A stretch of DNA of 64,000 nucleotides, taken from the NCBI RefSeq assembly GCF_963974425.1, contig NZ_CAXBCK010000012.1, positions 1-64,000 on the forward strand. The letters run 5' to 3'. Made by a program: the position numbers and the translations under genes. The DNA comes from Marixanthomonas sp963974425. GTDB taxonomy: Bacteria > Bacteroidota > Bacteroidia > Flavobacteriales > Flavobacteriaceae. The notes beneath the pieces are model-generated. The model had not been told where the DNA came from, did no database searches, and was given only the letters and a program-made list of their open reading frames with translations. Shown here piece by piece: positions 16,545 to 25,820 of the stretch (its first letter is position 1; every line of letters starts with the position of its first letter).

Positions 16545-17534
16545 TTATACTAATTTATTCTCCACTAAATATTCTGCAATTTGAACAGCATTTGTGGCGG
16601 CACCTTTTCGTAAATTATCACTTACAACCCACATGTTTAGTGTGTTTGGTTGTGTTTCGTCACGTCTAATTCTGCCTACAAAAACTTCATCTTTATTATG
16701 TGCATACACTGGCATTGGGTAAGTATTAGTATCTGGATTGTCCTGTACGGTAATTCCTGGGGTGTTGTGTAACTCTTTTCGGATGTCAGTTAAGTCAAAA
16801 TCATTTTCAAACTCTACATTAACCGATTCACTGTGTCCTCCAGCCGTAGGAATCCGTACTGCAGTTGCCGTTATTGAAAATTTACGGTCATTCAATATTT
16901 TTTGAGGCTCACGCGCCAATTTCATTTCTTCTTTGGTGTATCCATTTGCTTCAAAAACATCGCAATGTGGTAATGCGTTTTTATGAATTGGATATGGATA
17001 CGCCATTTCGCCTTTTACACCGGCCATTTCATTTTCCATTTGCTGGACCGCTTTTACACCGGTTCCTGAAACAGACTGATACGTTGAAATAACCACACGC
17101 TTCATGATGTATTTTTTATGAAGCGGTGCCAAAGCCATCACTAATTGAATGGTTGAACAGTTTGGGTTAGCAATGATTTTATCTTCTTTAGTTAATTCAG
17201 AAGCATTAATTTCAGGAACAATCAGTTTTTTATCGGGGTCCATTCTCCAAGCGGAGGAATTATCAACAACAGTGGTTCCTACTTCAGCAAATTTTGGTGC
17301 CCAATCTAATGATGTGCTTCCTCCAGCTGAAAAAATAGCTAGTTGAGGTTTGGCTTTGACAGCATCTTGTAGTGAGACGATTTTATACTTTTTATCCTTA
17401 AAAGTGATTTCTTTCCCTACAGATCGTTCCGAAGCTACAGGTAACAGATTGCTAATTGGAAAATTACGCTCTTCCAGTACTTTTAAAAGGACAGTGCCTA
17501 CCATTCCTGTGGCACCAACAACAGCTATTGTCAT
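16545..17534 (-). CDS. asd: aspartate-semialdehyde dehydrogenase
   Basis: Asd reduces aspartyl-4-phosphate to aspartate semialdehyde with NADPH, the branch step to lysine/diaminopimelate, threonine and methionine. Starting at the ATG at 17534 the protein has 329 residues (an in-frame TTG three codons earlier is less likely). Seen: MTIAVVGATGMVG, the NADP site; the catalytic Cys126 in NPNCSTIQLV; the YQSVSGTGVKA segment; and RIPTAGGHSESVNVEFE with the catalytic His. Length is normal. It is in the minus-strand run tdk-alr-mscL-asd; alr and asd both feed cell-wall precursor synthesis, but each gene seems to have its own ends. Confidence 0.97.
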   Translation of the reverse strand: MTIAVVGATGMVGTVLLKVLEERNFPISNLLPVASERSVGKEITFKDKKYKIVSLQDAVKAKPQLAIFSAGGSTSLDWAPKFAEVGTTVVDNSSAWRMDPDKKLIVPEINASELTKEDKIIANPNCSTIQLVMALAPLHKKYIMKRVVISTYQSVSGTGVKAVQQMENEMAGVKGEMAYPYPIHKNALPHCDVFEANGYTKEEMKLAREPQKILNDRKFSITATAVRIPTAGGHSESVNVEFENDFDLTDIRKELHNTPGITVQDNPDTNTYPMPVYAHNKDEVFVGRIRRDETQPNTLNMWVVSDNLRKGAATNAVQIAEYLVENKLV

Positions 17535-17597
17535 AGTTTTCAATTTTGCTGTAAAAATACATAGTATGGATTGATTTTTTCTGAAATATAACTAAAA

Positions 17598-17632
17598 AAA
17601 GACCCTCCGAAACTTTTAGTAACGAAGGGTTT
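17598..17632 (-). terminator. intrinsic terminator after mscL
   Basis: On the minus strand ACCCT and AGGGT (with flanking G/C pairs) close a hairpin followed by seven T. A second perfect repeat, CCTAATTAAAATTAGG at 17667-17682, lies nearer the mscL stop but has no T-tract. Confidence 0.8.
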
Positions 17633-17693
17633 AATTAATATTAAATAATATGTAGTGTAGCGGTTTCCTAATTAAAATTAGGAGCTAAATCGT

Positions 17694-18110
17694 TTATTTA
17701 TTCTGTCTTTTTAATTCATCTCTAATTTCTGCTAATAACTCTTCTTGAGTAGGACCTTTTGGTGCAGCAGGTGCTTCTTCTTTTGGTTTTTTGGTTTTGT
17801 TATAGGCCTTTACCATAATGAAAAGTACAAAACCAACAATAATCAAGTTAATAATGGCATTAATCCAATTACCATACATAACGGCGTTTTCTGGTTCAAC
17901 TACTTCACCATCAGTTCCTATAACAGCTTCGTCAAGGATGATTTTAAGGTCGGCAAAGTCCATTCCGCCTGCAAAGTGACCTACAATAGGCATCATAATA
18001 TCTGTAGTAAAACCTTTTACTACTAAACTAACAGCTCCAGCAAGTATGACGGCAACTGCTAGATCTATGACATTGCCCGTCATAATAAATTTTTTGAATT
18101 CTTTTAACAT
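17694..18110 (-). CDS. mscL: large-conductance mechanosensitive channel
   Basis: MscL opens under membrane tension and releases solutes on hypo-osmotic shock. The 138 residues are typical: the amphipathic start MLKEFKKFIMTGNVIDLAVA, TM1 with AVAVILAGAVSLVVKG, a periplasmic loop (about 45-80, here rich in Asp/Glu), TM2 with NAIINLIIVGFVLFIMVKA, and a charged cytoplasmic helix ending KRQNK. It lies between alr and asd on the same strand. The loop is somewhat longer than in E. coli. Confidence 0.96.
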   Translation of the reverse strand: MLKEFKKFIMTGNVIDLAVAVILAGAVSLVVKGFTTDIMMPIVGHFAGGMDFADLKIILDEAVIGTDGEVVEPENAVMYGNWINAIINLIIVGFVLFIMVKAYNKTKKPKEEAPAAPKGPTQEELLAEIRDELKRQNK

Positions 18111-18170
18111 GTTGATTGGTTTTTAAGGTTAACAATGGCTAATTTATATAAAAACAAACGTATAACGTTT

Positions 18171-19280
18171 TTATTTTCGACAAATAACCCGTTTTACACG
18201 TTGTGACACGCCTGTAATAAGTTCATAAGGAATGGTATTAATTACTTGGGAAAGCTCATCTGCAGAAGGGTTTTCACCAAAAACAATTACCTCATCACCT
18301 TCCTCACAATCTATATCACTAACATCGACCATAATCATATCCATACAAACATTTCCAACTATAAAAGCTTTTTTACCATGCACAGTTACCCATCCTTTTC
18401 TGTTTCCAAAAATACGTTTTATCCCGTCGGCGTGACCTACAGGTAACGTGGCTGTTTTTGTAGTTTCAGAAGCTTTAAAAGCGCGATTGTACCCAACTGT
18501 TTCTCCTTTTTTTACCGTATGGATTTGTGAAATCACCGTTTTTAAAGTCGCAACAGGTTTTAGGTGCTTATTTTCTTCAGGATCGTTACCAAAACCATAT
18601 AAGCCAATTCCAGTACGCACCATATCGTATTGTGCTTCGGGATAGTTTAAAACCCCAGATGTGTTTAACATATGGCGCAATGGCTTATAATCAATTTTTT
18701 TACTAATTTTTTCTGAAATGTCTTTAAATTGATCTAACTGCGATTCAGTAAACGCTGTTTCTGAAACATCTTCACTCGCCGCCAAATGACTAAACATAGA
18801 CTGAATTTTCACACTTGAATTAGTAGTAATTTTTTCAGAAATAAACTCAATATCCTCTGCAATAAAACCTAATCTATTGAGTCCGGTATTAAACTTTAAA
18901 TGAATAGGGTAATCTGTGAGCCCACTTTCTTCAGCAAAATCAATAAACTGCGTTAACATGGAACGGGAGTAAATTGCGGGTTCCATGCAAGAATCGGTAA
19001 TTTTTTTAAACGTTGCTGGTAGGGGATGCAAGACTAAGATAGAAGTTTCAATACCTGCTTTACGAAGTGTAATTCCTTCATTAGGATAAGCAACTGCAAA
19101 ATAGGAAACACCTAAAGTAACTAACTCTTTCGCTACCGCAACCGAATCGCTACCGTAGCCAAAAGCTTTCACAACACCCATAACGCAGGTGTTTTTATGT
19201 ATTTTTGAAGTAAGGTATTGGTAGTTTTTCGCTAAAGCGTTTAAATCTATTTCTAAAACTGTTTCGGTTGCTTTTTGCAT
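18171..19280 (-). CDS. alr: alanine racemase
   Basis: Alr makes D-alanine for peptidoglycan using pyridoxal phosphate. The 369-residue protein has the PLP-binding Lys38 in VMGVVKAFGYGSD, the substrate-binding segment HLKFNTGLNRLGF, RTGIGLYGFG, and the catalytic Tyr region VGYNRAFKA in the C-terminal beta domain. The ATG at 19280 lies 3 bases after the tdk stop, so tdk-alr are co-transcribed. This is a standalone racemase, not the MurF-Alr fusion seen in some Bacteroidetes. Confidence 0.96.
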   Translation of the reverse strand: MQKATETVLEIDLNALAKNYQYLTSKIHKNTCVMGVVKAFGYGSDSVAVAKELVTLGVSYFAVAYPNEGITLRKAGIETSILVLHPLPATFKKITDSCMEPAIYSRSMLTQFIDFAEESGLTDYPIHLKFNTGLNRLGFIAEDIEFISEKITTNSSVKIQSMFSHLAASEDVSETAFTESQLDQFKDISEKISKKIDYKPLRHMLNTSGVLNYPEAQYDMVRTGIGLYGFGNDPEENKHLKPVATLKTVISQIHTVKKGETVGYNRAFKASETTKTATLPVGHADGIKRIFGNRKGWVTVHGKKAFIVGNVCMDMIMVDVSDIDCEEGDEVIVFGENPSADELSQVINTIPYELITGVSQRVKRVICRK

Positions 19281-19283
19281 AAA

Positions 19284-19922
19284 TTATGCTTGCTTTTTAG
19301 GCGGTATTTGCTGCGGATCTTTCACCTCCATTTTTTTCACCTTGTCGCGTAAAACGGCTTTGTAATAAGCAGCTCTGCTTAAAGGTTCATATTCTTCAGT
19401 TTCACCAAGAAGTACCAGATCGTCACTTTTAGATTTTCTAAAACTGTAATTGGCGAGGTTTCCTGTACGTGTGCAAACGGCATGTACTTTGGTTACATAT
19501 TCGGCAGTAGCCATTAAATTAGGCATCGGGCCAAAGGGATTGCCTTTAAAATCCATATCGAGTCCGGCGACGATTACGCGAATACCTCGATTTGCCAAGT
19601 CGTTACAAACTTGTACAATTTCGTCATCAAAAAACTGGGCTTCATCAATACCAATCACATCACAATTATCGGCGAGCATCGGGATATTTGCAGCTGCGGG
19701 AACCGGAGTTGACCGAATTTCGTTACTATCGTGAGAGATTACTTTTTCTTCATCGTACCGAATGTCGATAGTTGGTTTAAAAATCTCTACGCGTTGCCGA
19801 GCAAATTTGGCACGCTTCAGCCTGCGGATAAGTTCTTCCGTTTTTCCCGAAAACATAGAGCCACAAATCACCTCGATCCAGCCAAATTGTTCTTTTTGAT
19901 TAACGGTATTTTCAAGAAACAT
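19284..19922 (-). CDS. tdk: thymidine kinase
   Basis: Tdk phosphorylates thymidine to dTMP in the pyrimidine salvage pathway. The 212 residues contain the P-loop GSMFSGKTEELIRR (about 21-34), the Asp/Glu motif DVIGIDEAQFF with the catalytic Glu following DEAQ, and the lid region YVTKVHAVCTRTGNLANYSFR. The type II enzyme usually binds zinc through four Cys; only part of that set is visible here (VCTRTG). It heads the tdk-alr pair and is divergent from the next gene. Confidence 0.96.
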   Translation of the reverse strand: MFLENTVNQKEQFGWIEVICGSMFSGKTEELIRRLKRAKFARQRVEIFKPTIDIRYDEEKVISHDSNEIRSTPVPAAANIPMLADNCDVIGIDEAQFFDDEIVQVCNDLANRGIRVIVAGLDMDFKGNPFGPMPNLMATAEYVTKVHAVCTRTGNLANYSFRKSKSDDLVLLGETEEYEPLSRAAYYKAVLRDKVKKMEVKDPQQIPPKKQA

Positions 19923-19951
19923 ACTTCAATTTTAGAATAAAACGCAAATCC

Positions 19952-19982
19952 TTGACGTTTTCATATAGGATGCGTAAATTTA
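19952..19982 (+). promoter_or_regulatory. probable promoter of the 259-residue protein gene (and rsmI)
   Basis: TTG (19952-19954), a 20-bp spacer, then TAAATTTA (19975-19982), one base off TAnnTTTG. The start codon is about 40 bases downstream. Confidence 0.5.
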
Positions 19983-20023
19983 ACAAAACAAAATACAGTA
20001 AAAACACATCATTTTAAAAAGTT

Positions 20024-20803
20024 ATGAAGAAGAAGCTGAGGGAGCAGATACAAGCATTGATTGAAAAACTTTCAGAAGAAGAAAAACAGTTTAACACCAC
20101 TTCTGTAAAAAAAATCGTTGGACAATTATATGAAAATTTGGCCATTTTAGAATATATGGAAAGTCAGATTGATAACAACCAAAAAGAAGAATCATTCGAC
20201 TCTAAAAGTTTTCGGGAAGAAAATTGGTTTAAAGAGCCTGAACCAGTTCCGCAGCCCCAGCACGAAGAAGATTTGGTAGAGCCTTTAATGGAAAAAATAA
20301 AGGACATTGTTGCGCAAATGCCACAGGAAGCAAATCGCGTTGATAAATTGCTTGAAGATATTCTACCAAAGAAAAACCTTCAAAAAGATGATAAAAACGA
20401 GTTGGAAGATTTTGCGGCTCAATATCAGCAAATGCCAACTTTTGAGCGTAAACCGAGTGATGAAAAAAAACAAGACAATACGGAAGAACCTCAAAAACCT
20501 ACCAATACCGTAAAAGTTGCTGAACTTGCCAATACAAAAGAAGCAAGGCAGCGATCTTTAAACGAATCGGTAAACAAGGGTCTTCAAATAGGATTGAACG
20601 ATCGTTTGGCATTTATTAAACACTTATTTAATGATGATGCAAACGATTACACCCGAGTATTATCGCAAATTAATACGATGAAATCCTATGATGAAGCTGA
20701 AGCATTTATTAAAGGAAAAATAAAGCCCGATTATAACTACTGGCTTAATAAAGAAGAATATGCCGAACGGTTTATGACTGTAGTAGAGAAAAATTTTAAT
20801 TAA
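20024..20803 (+). CDS. conserved flavobacterial protein of unknown function
   Basis: A 259-residue cytoplasmic protein with no signal peptide or membrane segment. The first 60 residues are a charged helix or coiled coil. A long low-complexity middle (about 65-165) is rich in Glu, Lys, Pro and Gln. The C-terminal 70 residues are better ordered and look conserved: GLNDRLAFIKHLFNDDANDY, then VLSQINTMKSYDEAEAFI and DYNYWLNKEE. I recognise the general type as a flavobacterial protein often next to rsmI, but know no function. The gap to rsmI is 18 bases, which suggests an operon and perhaps a ribosome-linked or replication-linked role. Confidence 0.75.
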   Translation: MKKKLREQIQALIEKLSEEEKQFNTTSVKKIVGQLYENLAILEYMESQIDNNQKEESFDSKSFREENWFKEPEPVPQPQHEEDLVEPLMEKIKDIVAQMPQEANRVDKLLEDILPKKNLQKDDKNELEDFAAQYQQMPTFERKPSDEKKQDNTEEPQKPTNTVKVAELANTKEARQRSLNESVNKGLQIGLNDRLAFIKHLFNDDANDYTRVLSQINTMKSYDEAEAFIKGKIKPDYNYWLNKEEYAERFMTVVEKNFN

Positions 20804-20821
20804 GCTTCTTTTCAAATTTTT

Positions 20822-21493
20822 ATGGGAAAACTCTATCTCGTTCCAACGCCAATAGGGAATCTAAAAGATATTACCTTTCGCGCTATTGAAGTATTAAAAG
20901 AAGCCGATCTTATTTTAGCTGAAGATACTCGCACCAGCGGAAAGCTTCTGAAACATTACGAAATTGATACACATATGCACTCGCACCACATGCATAATGA
21001 GCATAAAACGGTGGAAGGCATTGTAAATAGAATTAAAAACGGTGAAACCATTGCTTTAATTAGCGACGCCGGAACACCCGCTATAAGCGATCCTGGTTTT
21101 TTATTAACCCGTGCGTGTGTAGAAGCGGACCTTAAAGTAGATTGCCTTCCTGGTGCTACAGCTTTTGTTCCTGCGCTAGTAAACAGTGGATTACCAAATG
21201 ATAAATTTGTATTTGAAGGCTTTCTACCCGTAAAAAAAGGACGCCAAACTCGATTAATCCTTTTAGCTGAAGAAACCCGAACAATGATTTTCTATGAATC
21301 ACCACACAAACTAGTTAAAACCTTAACTCACTTTACCGAATACTTTGGCATAGAAAGAAAAGTTTCGGTATCCCGTGAAATAACAAAATTGCACGAAGAA
21401 ACCATTCGCGGTACTGCAGACGAAGTACTACAACATTTTACCAATAAACCACCCAAAGGGGAGTTGGTTGTTGTTGTGGAAGGGAAGAAATAA
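20822..21493 (+). CDS. rsmI: 16S rRNA (cytidine1402-2'-O)-methyltransferase
   Basis: RsmI 2'-O-methylates C1402 in the decoding centre of 16S rRNA with S-adenosylmethionine. The 223-residue protein has the tetrapyrrole-methylase-like fold: MGKLYLVPTPIGNLKDITFR, AEDTRTSGKLL, SDAGTPAISDPGF (the SAM site) and the late GELVVVVEGK end. Length is on the short side because the extra C-terminal domain of some RsmI proteins is absent. The gene follows the 259-residue protein gene in an operon and converges on the AhpD-like gene, 6 bases apart. Confidence 0.95.
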   Translation: MGKLYLVPTPIGNLKDITFRAIEVLKEADLILAEDTRTSGKLLKHYEIDTHMHSHHMHNEHKTVEGIVNRIKNGETIALISDAGTPAISDPGFLLTRACVEADLKVDCLPGATAFVPALVNSGLPNDKFVFEGFLPVKKGRQTRLILLAEETRTMIFYESPHKLVKTLTHFTEYFGIERKVSVSREITKLHEETIRGTADEVLQHFTNKPPKGELVVVVEGKK

Positions 21494-21499
21494 GTATTA

Positions 21500-22090
21500 T
21501 TAAACGTGTTTCCCTTTTTCCCAACCATGCTTGCCTAAATACTGCTCACCACTTTCTACAGCACCTTCTTCAATGGAGGTTCCCATAGAATCGTTCCAAC
21601 GGTTTAGGTAGCCAAATAAGGAAATAACACCTAGCATTTCCACAATTTCACCATCATTCCAATGTTCGTGTAAGCGTTTTTCAATATCTGCGGTTACTGC
21701 ATTCGGAACTTGCGAAGCGGCTAACGAAAAATCTAAGGCCGCACGTTCAGCTTCCGAAAAAGCGGGATGCGTTCGGTATTCCCAAATGTTATCCAATTGT
21801 TCTTGTTCGGCGCCGTAGCGTTCTGCCGCCCGAACGGCGTGAGCTTGGCAATAACGGCATCCGGTTGCATTGCTGCTTACCCAAGCAATCATTCGTTTTA
21901 AGGCTGAGGTTACTTGGCCTTCATTAGCCATAACCGCTTTGTTCAGGTTGATAAATGCTTTGCTAATAGCTGGTCTACGTTGCATAGTCAACACGCTGTT
22001 GGGGCAAAAACCGAGAGTTTCATTAAAAAATTCAGCTAATTCTTGGGTTTCTTGATCGTGATCTGAAGATAAAGGTGTTACTAATGGCAT
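21500..22090 (-). CDS. carboxymuconolactone decarboxylase family (AhpD-like) protein
   Basis: A 196-residue member of the CMD/AhpD superfamily of all-helical trimers, many of them alkylhydroperoxidases. The redox CxxC is present as GCRYCQAHAVRAAERYG (Cys78, Cys81, with His84 three residues on), the hallmark of peroxidase-active members. The flanking helices (FFNETLGFCPNSV and AERAALDFSLAASQVPNAV) are typical. A peroxide-detoxifying role is likely but the reductant partner is not nearby. Confidence 0.88.
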   Translation of the reverse strand: MPLVTPLSSDHDQETQELAEFFNETLGFCPNSVLTMQRRPAISKAFINLNKAVMANEGQVTSALKRMIAWVSSNATGCRYCQAHAVRAAERYGAEQEQLDNIWEYRTHPAFSEAERAALDFSLAASQVPNAVTADIEKRLHEHWNDGEIVEMLGVISLFGYLNRWNDSMGTSIEEGAVESGEQYLGKHGWEKGKHV

Positions 22091-22146
22091 GTATCGGCTT
22101 TTAAATATTAGGATATGAAATTACGAAATTGAATTGATACCATGCA

Positions 22147-22192
22147 AACAGAGCTTTTTTAAAATGAAATCTATTTTAAAAAAGCTCTGTTT
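22147..22192 (-). terminator. bidirectional terminator after the 624-residue protein gene
   Basis: AACAGAGCTTTTTTAAAAT (22147-22165) and its complement at 22173-22191 form a perfect 19-bp stem around a 7-base loop. Confidence 0.9.
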
Positions 22193-22210
22193 TGTGCTTA
22201 ACTTACCGTG

Positions 22211-24085
22211 TTACCTACAAAAAATCACACGATCACTGATGTTGTGGTGTTGATTTTCACCATCGGTCAGATTTAGTTCAGCATGAAATTTAATTTCATA
22301 AGCACAATTTTTCAAATCGGTTATTTCTCCGGTATAGTTAGAAGTACCGTAAGCTTCTTCTCCAGGTGACGGAAAATCGATTGCTTCAAAACTGTTAACA
22401 GCATTGGGTCCGGTCATTGTCAACCAGACATTGCCCAAGTTAGGGTTGGTTGCTGTATAATTTACCGAAATGGAATTTGCAATATTGCTACAGCCTCCTC
22501 CATCGATCAACTCTTGAAGATCCAACGAAGCAATACCTCGTTCATTATCGCTATCACCCGGCAACCAAGAACCACCTTGAGGCACATTGAGATACTCAGT
22601 ATTAAAAATGGCAAGTGGTCGTGAAAAGCCTGCTGCTATTCCATTACCGTTGCTCCCTACTTCCCTTTTACGCATTCGCAAGACGATGTAGGTGTTTTTC
22701 TCCAACAAAGAAGGGTTTGCCACCGAGCTTTCCCCTTGAGTTAAACCGGACATGTTCACTGATTTACTTACTAAATTTGAAGAAACTAACTTGATGAGCG
22801 ACCCGTTAAAAAAGAGATCAAACCCACCACCGCTATATTGCGGTACTTGAATCCAATTACCATTGAAAGGCACATCGATTTCTGCCCCAGTTGCTTTTAT
22901 AGCGTAATAATCAGCCTCAACAACAGGAAATAATTGTGTAATCCTCGAAGCGATGACAGTATTGGCAATCTCGTCTTTGGTAACATCAGTCCAACTCGAA
23001 ATGGTTGAAACATCGGTGTCAGGACTAGAAACTATTGCGTATTGAAATTTGTATTCCACCGGGTTGCCGTTGAGTTCTTCAGAAAGTGACCCACGGAGAT
23101 CTAGCGTGCTATAAAAAGCTTGTTCGTTCCAACTTGTAGTGGCTTTTCCGGTGGTTCTACCCGTAGCTGGATCGATATTGAGTACAGGGTGATACTTGCG
23201 TGCGTACCCAATTTGGTAAAATGCCGCAGGTGGGTCTTGGGTCACTTGAGGCGCATCGTCTAAACAAAGCGTCACACATAGGCAGTGTCCCACGTTTTTA
23301 CGGCTTGGCTTTTGTGCTTCGGAAACAGGTTCAGAATCAATAAGCTCTCCACCCAAAGAAAATGTAAAGTAAACATCTGGCCCATTGTCAAAACTAAATG
23401 GTGGCGTGGTTTCTACATTTATCCAAGGTGACAAAAATGTTTTCTTAAAATCAATCGATCGGTAGTAAATACAAAACTGACCGTTGGCGTCGGTCACCGC
23501 ACTTCCCAAACGGTCGTCGGTTATGATATCGTCGTCCATCGCGGTAACTTCAATACCATTTAATGGAGCTTGCGATTTACAATTGAGCAACGTACCGCAT
23601 ATAACCCAGATATCCAATCGTTGCAAAATATAGCACCAAATACGCTTTAGTAGGGTATAGTTCCAAACTGCAACAAGACCATTTTCGGTTTCGCGCCACT
23701 TAGGCTGTATGATGTCTATACGTATTTCAAAAGGTTTAAAGCCCTTTGGGGGTTCTGTGTTTTTTTGTCCATAATCAGGAACGGAATCATAGTATAAAAC
23801 TATTTCGATAGCACCCCCATTGTAGTCTGTTTTTTTTCCATCGATTTCAAGTTTATACTCTCCTTTGGCATTGGTTTTGGTTTCTGCCAAGAGCTGTTTT
23901 TTTCGGACTTTAATTTGTTTTTCTTCAAAAACCTGCGCCACTTCTTTGCTCTGTGCTGCGGTGTAAGCTGTTGCAGCATTTACATCTTGTTCAATACTGT
24001 ATGCCCGCACTTTAGTGTTGGCAATTACACGTTTGTTTTCATCACAGATTGCAGCGTGCAATCTTCCATTTACATTGTACTTCAT
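22211..24085 (-). CDS. uncharacterised 624-residue protein with transthyretin-like repeats
   Basis: I do not recognise a functional family. There is no signal peptide or clear transmembrane segment. The N-terminal third (about 1-130) is beta-rich (NVNGRLHAAICDENK, then AETKTNAKGEYKLEI) and resembles a carboxypeptidase-regulatory/transthyretin-like domain; a second such unit begins near residue 160 (VICGTLLNCKSQAPLNGIEV with VTDANGQFCIYY). After residue 270 the protein is long, Ser/Thr/Asn-rich and beta-type without repeats I can define. AAAGGA eight bases before the ATG is one of the few clear ribosome binding sites here. It is single, terminated by a perfect hairpin. Lack of a signal peptide suggests a cytoplasmic protein or a non-Sec export route. 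Confidence 0.7.
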   Translation of the reverse strand: MKYNVNGRLHAAICDENKRVIANTKVRAYSIEQDVNAATAYTAAQSKEVAQVFEEKQIKVRKKQLLAETKTNAKGEYKLEIDGKKTDYNGGAIEIVLYYDSVPDYGQKNTEPPKGFKPFEIRIDIIQPKWRETENGLVAVWNYTLLKRIWCYILQRLDIWVICGTLLNCKSQAPLNGIEVTAMDDDIITDDRLGSAVTDANGQFCIYYRSIDFKKTFLSPWINVETTPPFSFDNGPDVYFTFSLGGELIDSEPVSEAQKPSRKNVGHCLCVTLCLDDAPQVTQDPPAAFYQIGYARKYHPVLNIDPATGRTTGKATTSWNEQAFYSTLDLRGSLSEELNGNPVEYKFQYAIVSSPDTDVSTISSWTDVTKDEIANTVIASRITQLFPVVEADYYAIKATGAEIDVPFNGNWIQVPQYSGGGFDLFFNGSLIKLVSSNLVSKSVNMSGLTQGESSVANPSLLEKNTYIVLRMRKREVGSNGNGIAAGFSRPLAIFNTEYLNVPQGGSWLPGDSDNERGIASLDLQELIDGGGCSNIANSISVNYTATNPNLGNVWLTMTGPNAVNSFEAIDFPSPGEEAYGTSNYTGEITDLKNCAYEIKFHAELNLTDGENQHHNISDRVIFCR

Positions 24086-24273
24086 CTTTTTTCCTTTTAA
24101 ATTTATATTAGGCTTGAATGTGAAGTACTAAAGTATTGGTTTAGGGTATCTTTAAACAGAAGTAAACAACTGATAATGAATAGGTGAAATCCTATTTTTG
24201 ATTGAGTGAAATATGGATATTTTATGGGGTATTTATTTTGAAATATCCACCTTATAGAATTTTTTTAAATTAA

Positions 24274-25692
24274 CTATTTTACTAATAATTGGAAGGTACT
24301 GCTTAAATTATTCAGGAAATATACTCCTTTTGAAAAAGAAGAAAGGTCTAATTCATTTTCAATACCTTCAAAGGTGCCAGTAAGTAATATTCTTCCATTA
24401 ATATCGCTCACCGTATAAGGACTGTAAATAGGTTCTTGGCTTTTTAAATTGAATATGCCATTCGACGGATTGGGAACAATTGCAATCGAGGTTGTATTTT
24501 TGTTAGTAATACTTAATGGATTGTTATTATATTGAAATAACAGGATATCTTGAAAAGCATGTAAACCCATGTTATTTGCAGCAATCAATAGTTTCCCTGA
24601 GTTGGTAATCATACTTTTGAAACTTCTTTCTATTATTTCGGGAGCTGGTTCAAACTGAAAGGTAGTGTCTAAATCTCCATTGTTGAAAAACCGCCTAAAA
24701 ACGATGTTCGTGCCGCCTTCATAATCTACAGGGCCGCTATTGGTAATAAAGCGTTGGTTTTGCTGTATTAATTCCACCGTTTTGCCATTTAAAACACCAT
24801 TAGTGCTAAAATTGGTATCCAGATCACCTTGTGCGGTTAGTTTCAATGTTTTCCTTAAAAAATCTAAAGTATCTGGATTCCAGCCGCTACAACTTACCAG
24901 TATACTCTCATCATTAAAAGAAAAGATTTTACACCCAATGAAATCTTCTATTGGGAGTTCGGCTCTACCGTTTGTACCAAAATTTAGGTCTAGGCTACCA
25001 TCTGGCATAAACCGTGCAATATACTTTAGTGTATTTCCATTCTCTGTTGAATTGTAATAAATCAGTAATTTGCCATTCTCTAAATATTTTAAGGATATAT
25101 TACTATTTGCTCCCGAAACAAATACTATTGATCCATTAGTGCCAAAAGAAGTGTCCAGAGCTCCATCAGGTAAATACCGCATTAAAGATATCGAGCCATT
25201 TTGCGTTGTAGTGGTTAAAATACGGTCATTTACATCTATCATTAAATAAGTGCCGCTACCATTGGTCATGTATCCATTGTCTGCAAAAGTGGTATCCAAT
25301 GTTCCGTTAGGAAGCAATCGCGCGACTTTATCAAATCCATTAAAATTACCATATACCAGTAGTTTCCCATTGCTTTGGAAGTCTATGTTTTCAAATTCAT
25401 TATCTGATTGCTCCCTTAAAAATCCATTATCTGCAAATGAGGTGTCTATAGTTCCGTCTTCGAGATACATAACGATGAAACTTTCAATTTCAGTTTCCCC
25501 TAAACTTTCTCCAGCAACAGCTATTTTTCCGGAAGGCGATTGTGCTACAGCATAAAAAACTTCTATTTGTTGATCAATATCTGTATAAACCACTCCATTG
25601 TCACCAAATGAGGTATCATACGTTCCGTCTTGGGCTACAACAAAGCCGATACTTAAAATAAAGGCGATACATAAAAGGCTAGTTTTCTTCAT
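24274..25692 (-). CDS. delta-60 repeat protein with T9SS type A sorting domain
   Basis: A 472-residue secreted protein. It has a signal peptide (1-20, ending in VVAQ) and at least seven delta-60 repeats (GxLDTSFGxNG and variants at roughly 40-residue spacing from about residue 22 to 350), which build a propeller-like fold. The last 75 residues are a type IX secretion sorting domain: IVPNPSNGIFNL, then YTVSDINGRILLTG and FSKGVYFL. It should be exported by Sec, then moved across the outer membrane by T9SS and anchored on the surface. Ligand and role are unknown. It is divergent from recJ. Confidence 0.88.
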   Translation of the reverse strand: MKKTSLLCIAFILSIGFVVAQDGTYDTSFGDNGVVYTDIDQQIEVFYAVAQSPSGKIAVAGESLGETEIESFIVMYLEDGTIDTSFADNGFLREQSDNEFENIDFQSNGKLLVYGNFNGFDKVARLLPNGTLDTTFADNGYMTNGSGTYLMIDVNDRILTTTTQNGSISLMRYLPDGALDTSFGTNGSIVFVSGANSNISLKYLENGKLLIYYNSTENGNTLKYIARFMPDGSLDLNFGTNGRAELPIEDFIGCKIFSFNDESILVSCSGWNPDTLDFLRKTLKLTAQGDLDTNFSTNGVLNGKTVELIQQNQRFITNSGPVDYEGGTNIVFRRFFNNGDLDTTFQFEPAPEIIERSFKSMITNSGKLLIAANNMGLHAFQDILLFQYNNNPLSITNKNTTSIAIVPNPSNGIFNLKSQEPIYSPYTVSDINGRILLTGTFEGIENELDLSSFSKGVYFLNNLSSTFQLLVK

Positions 25693-25820
25693 GAATTTAA
25701 ATTTAATTAAGTAGTTAGCTTTTAGATACTTAAAAATACAATTTTAATTTCACTTTTTACTTTGCTTCACTAATAATAACTTTACCTTTACCATTCTCCC
25801 CTATTTAGAATAGAACTTTT

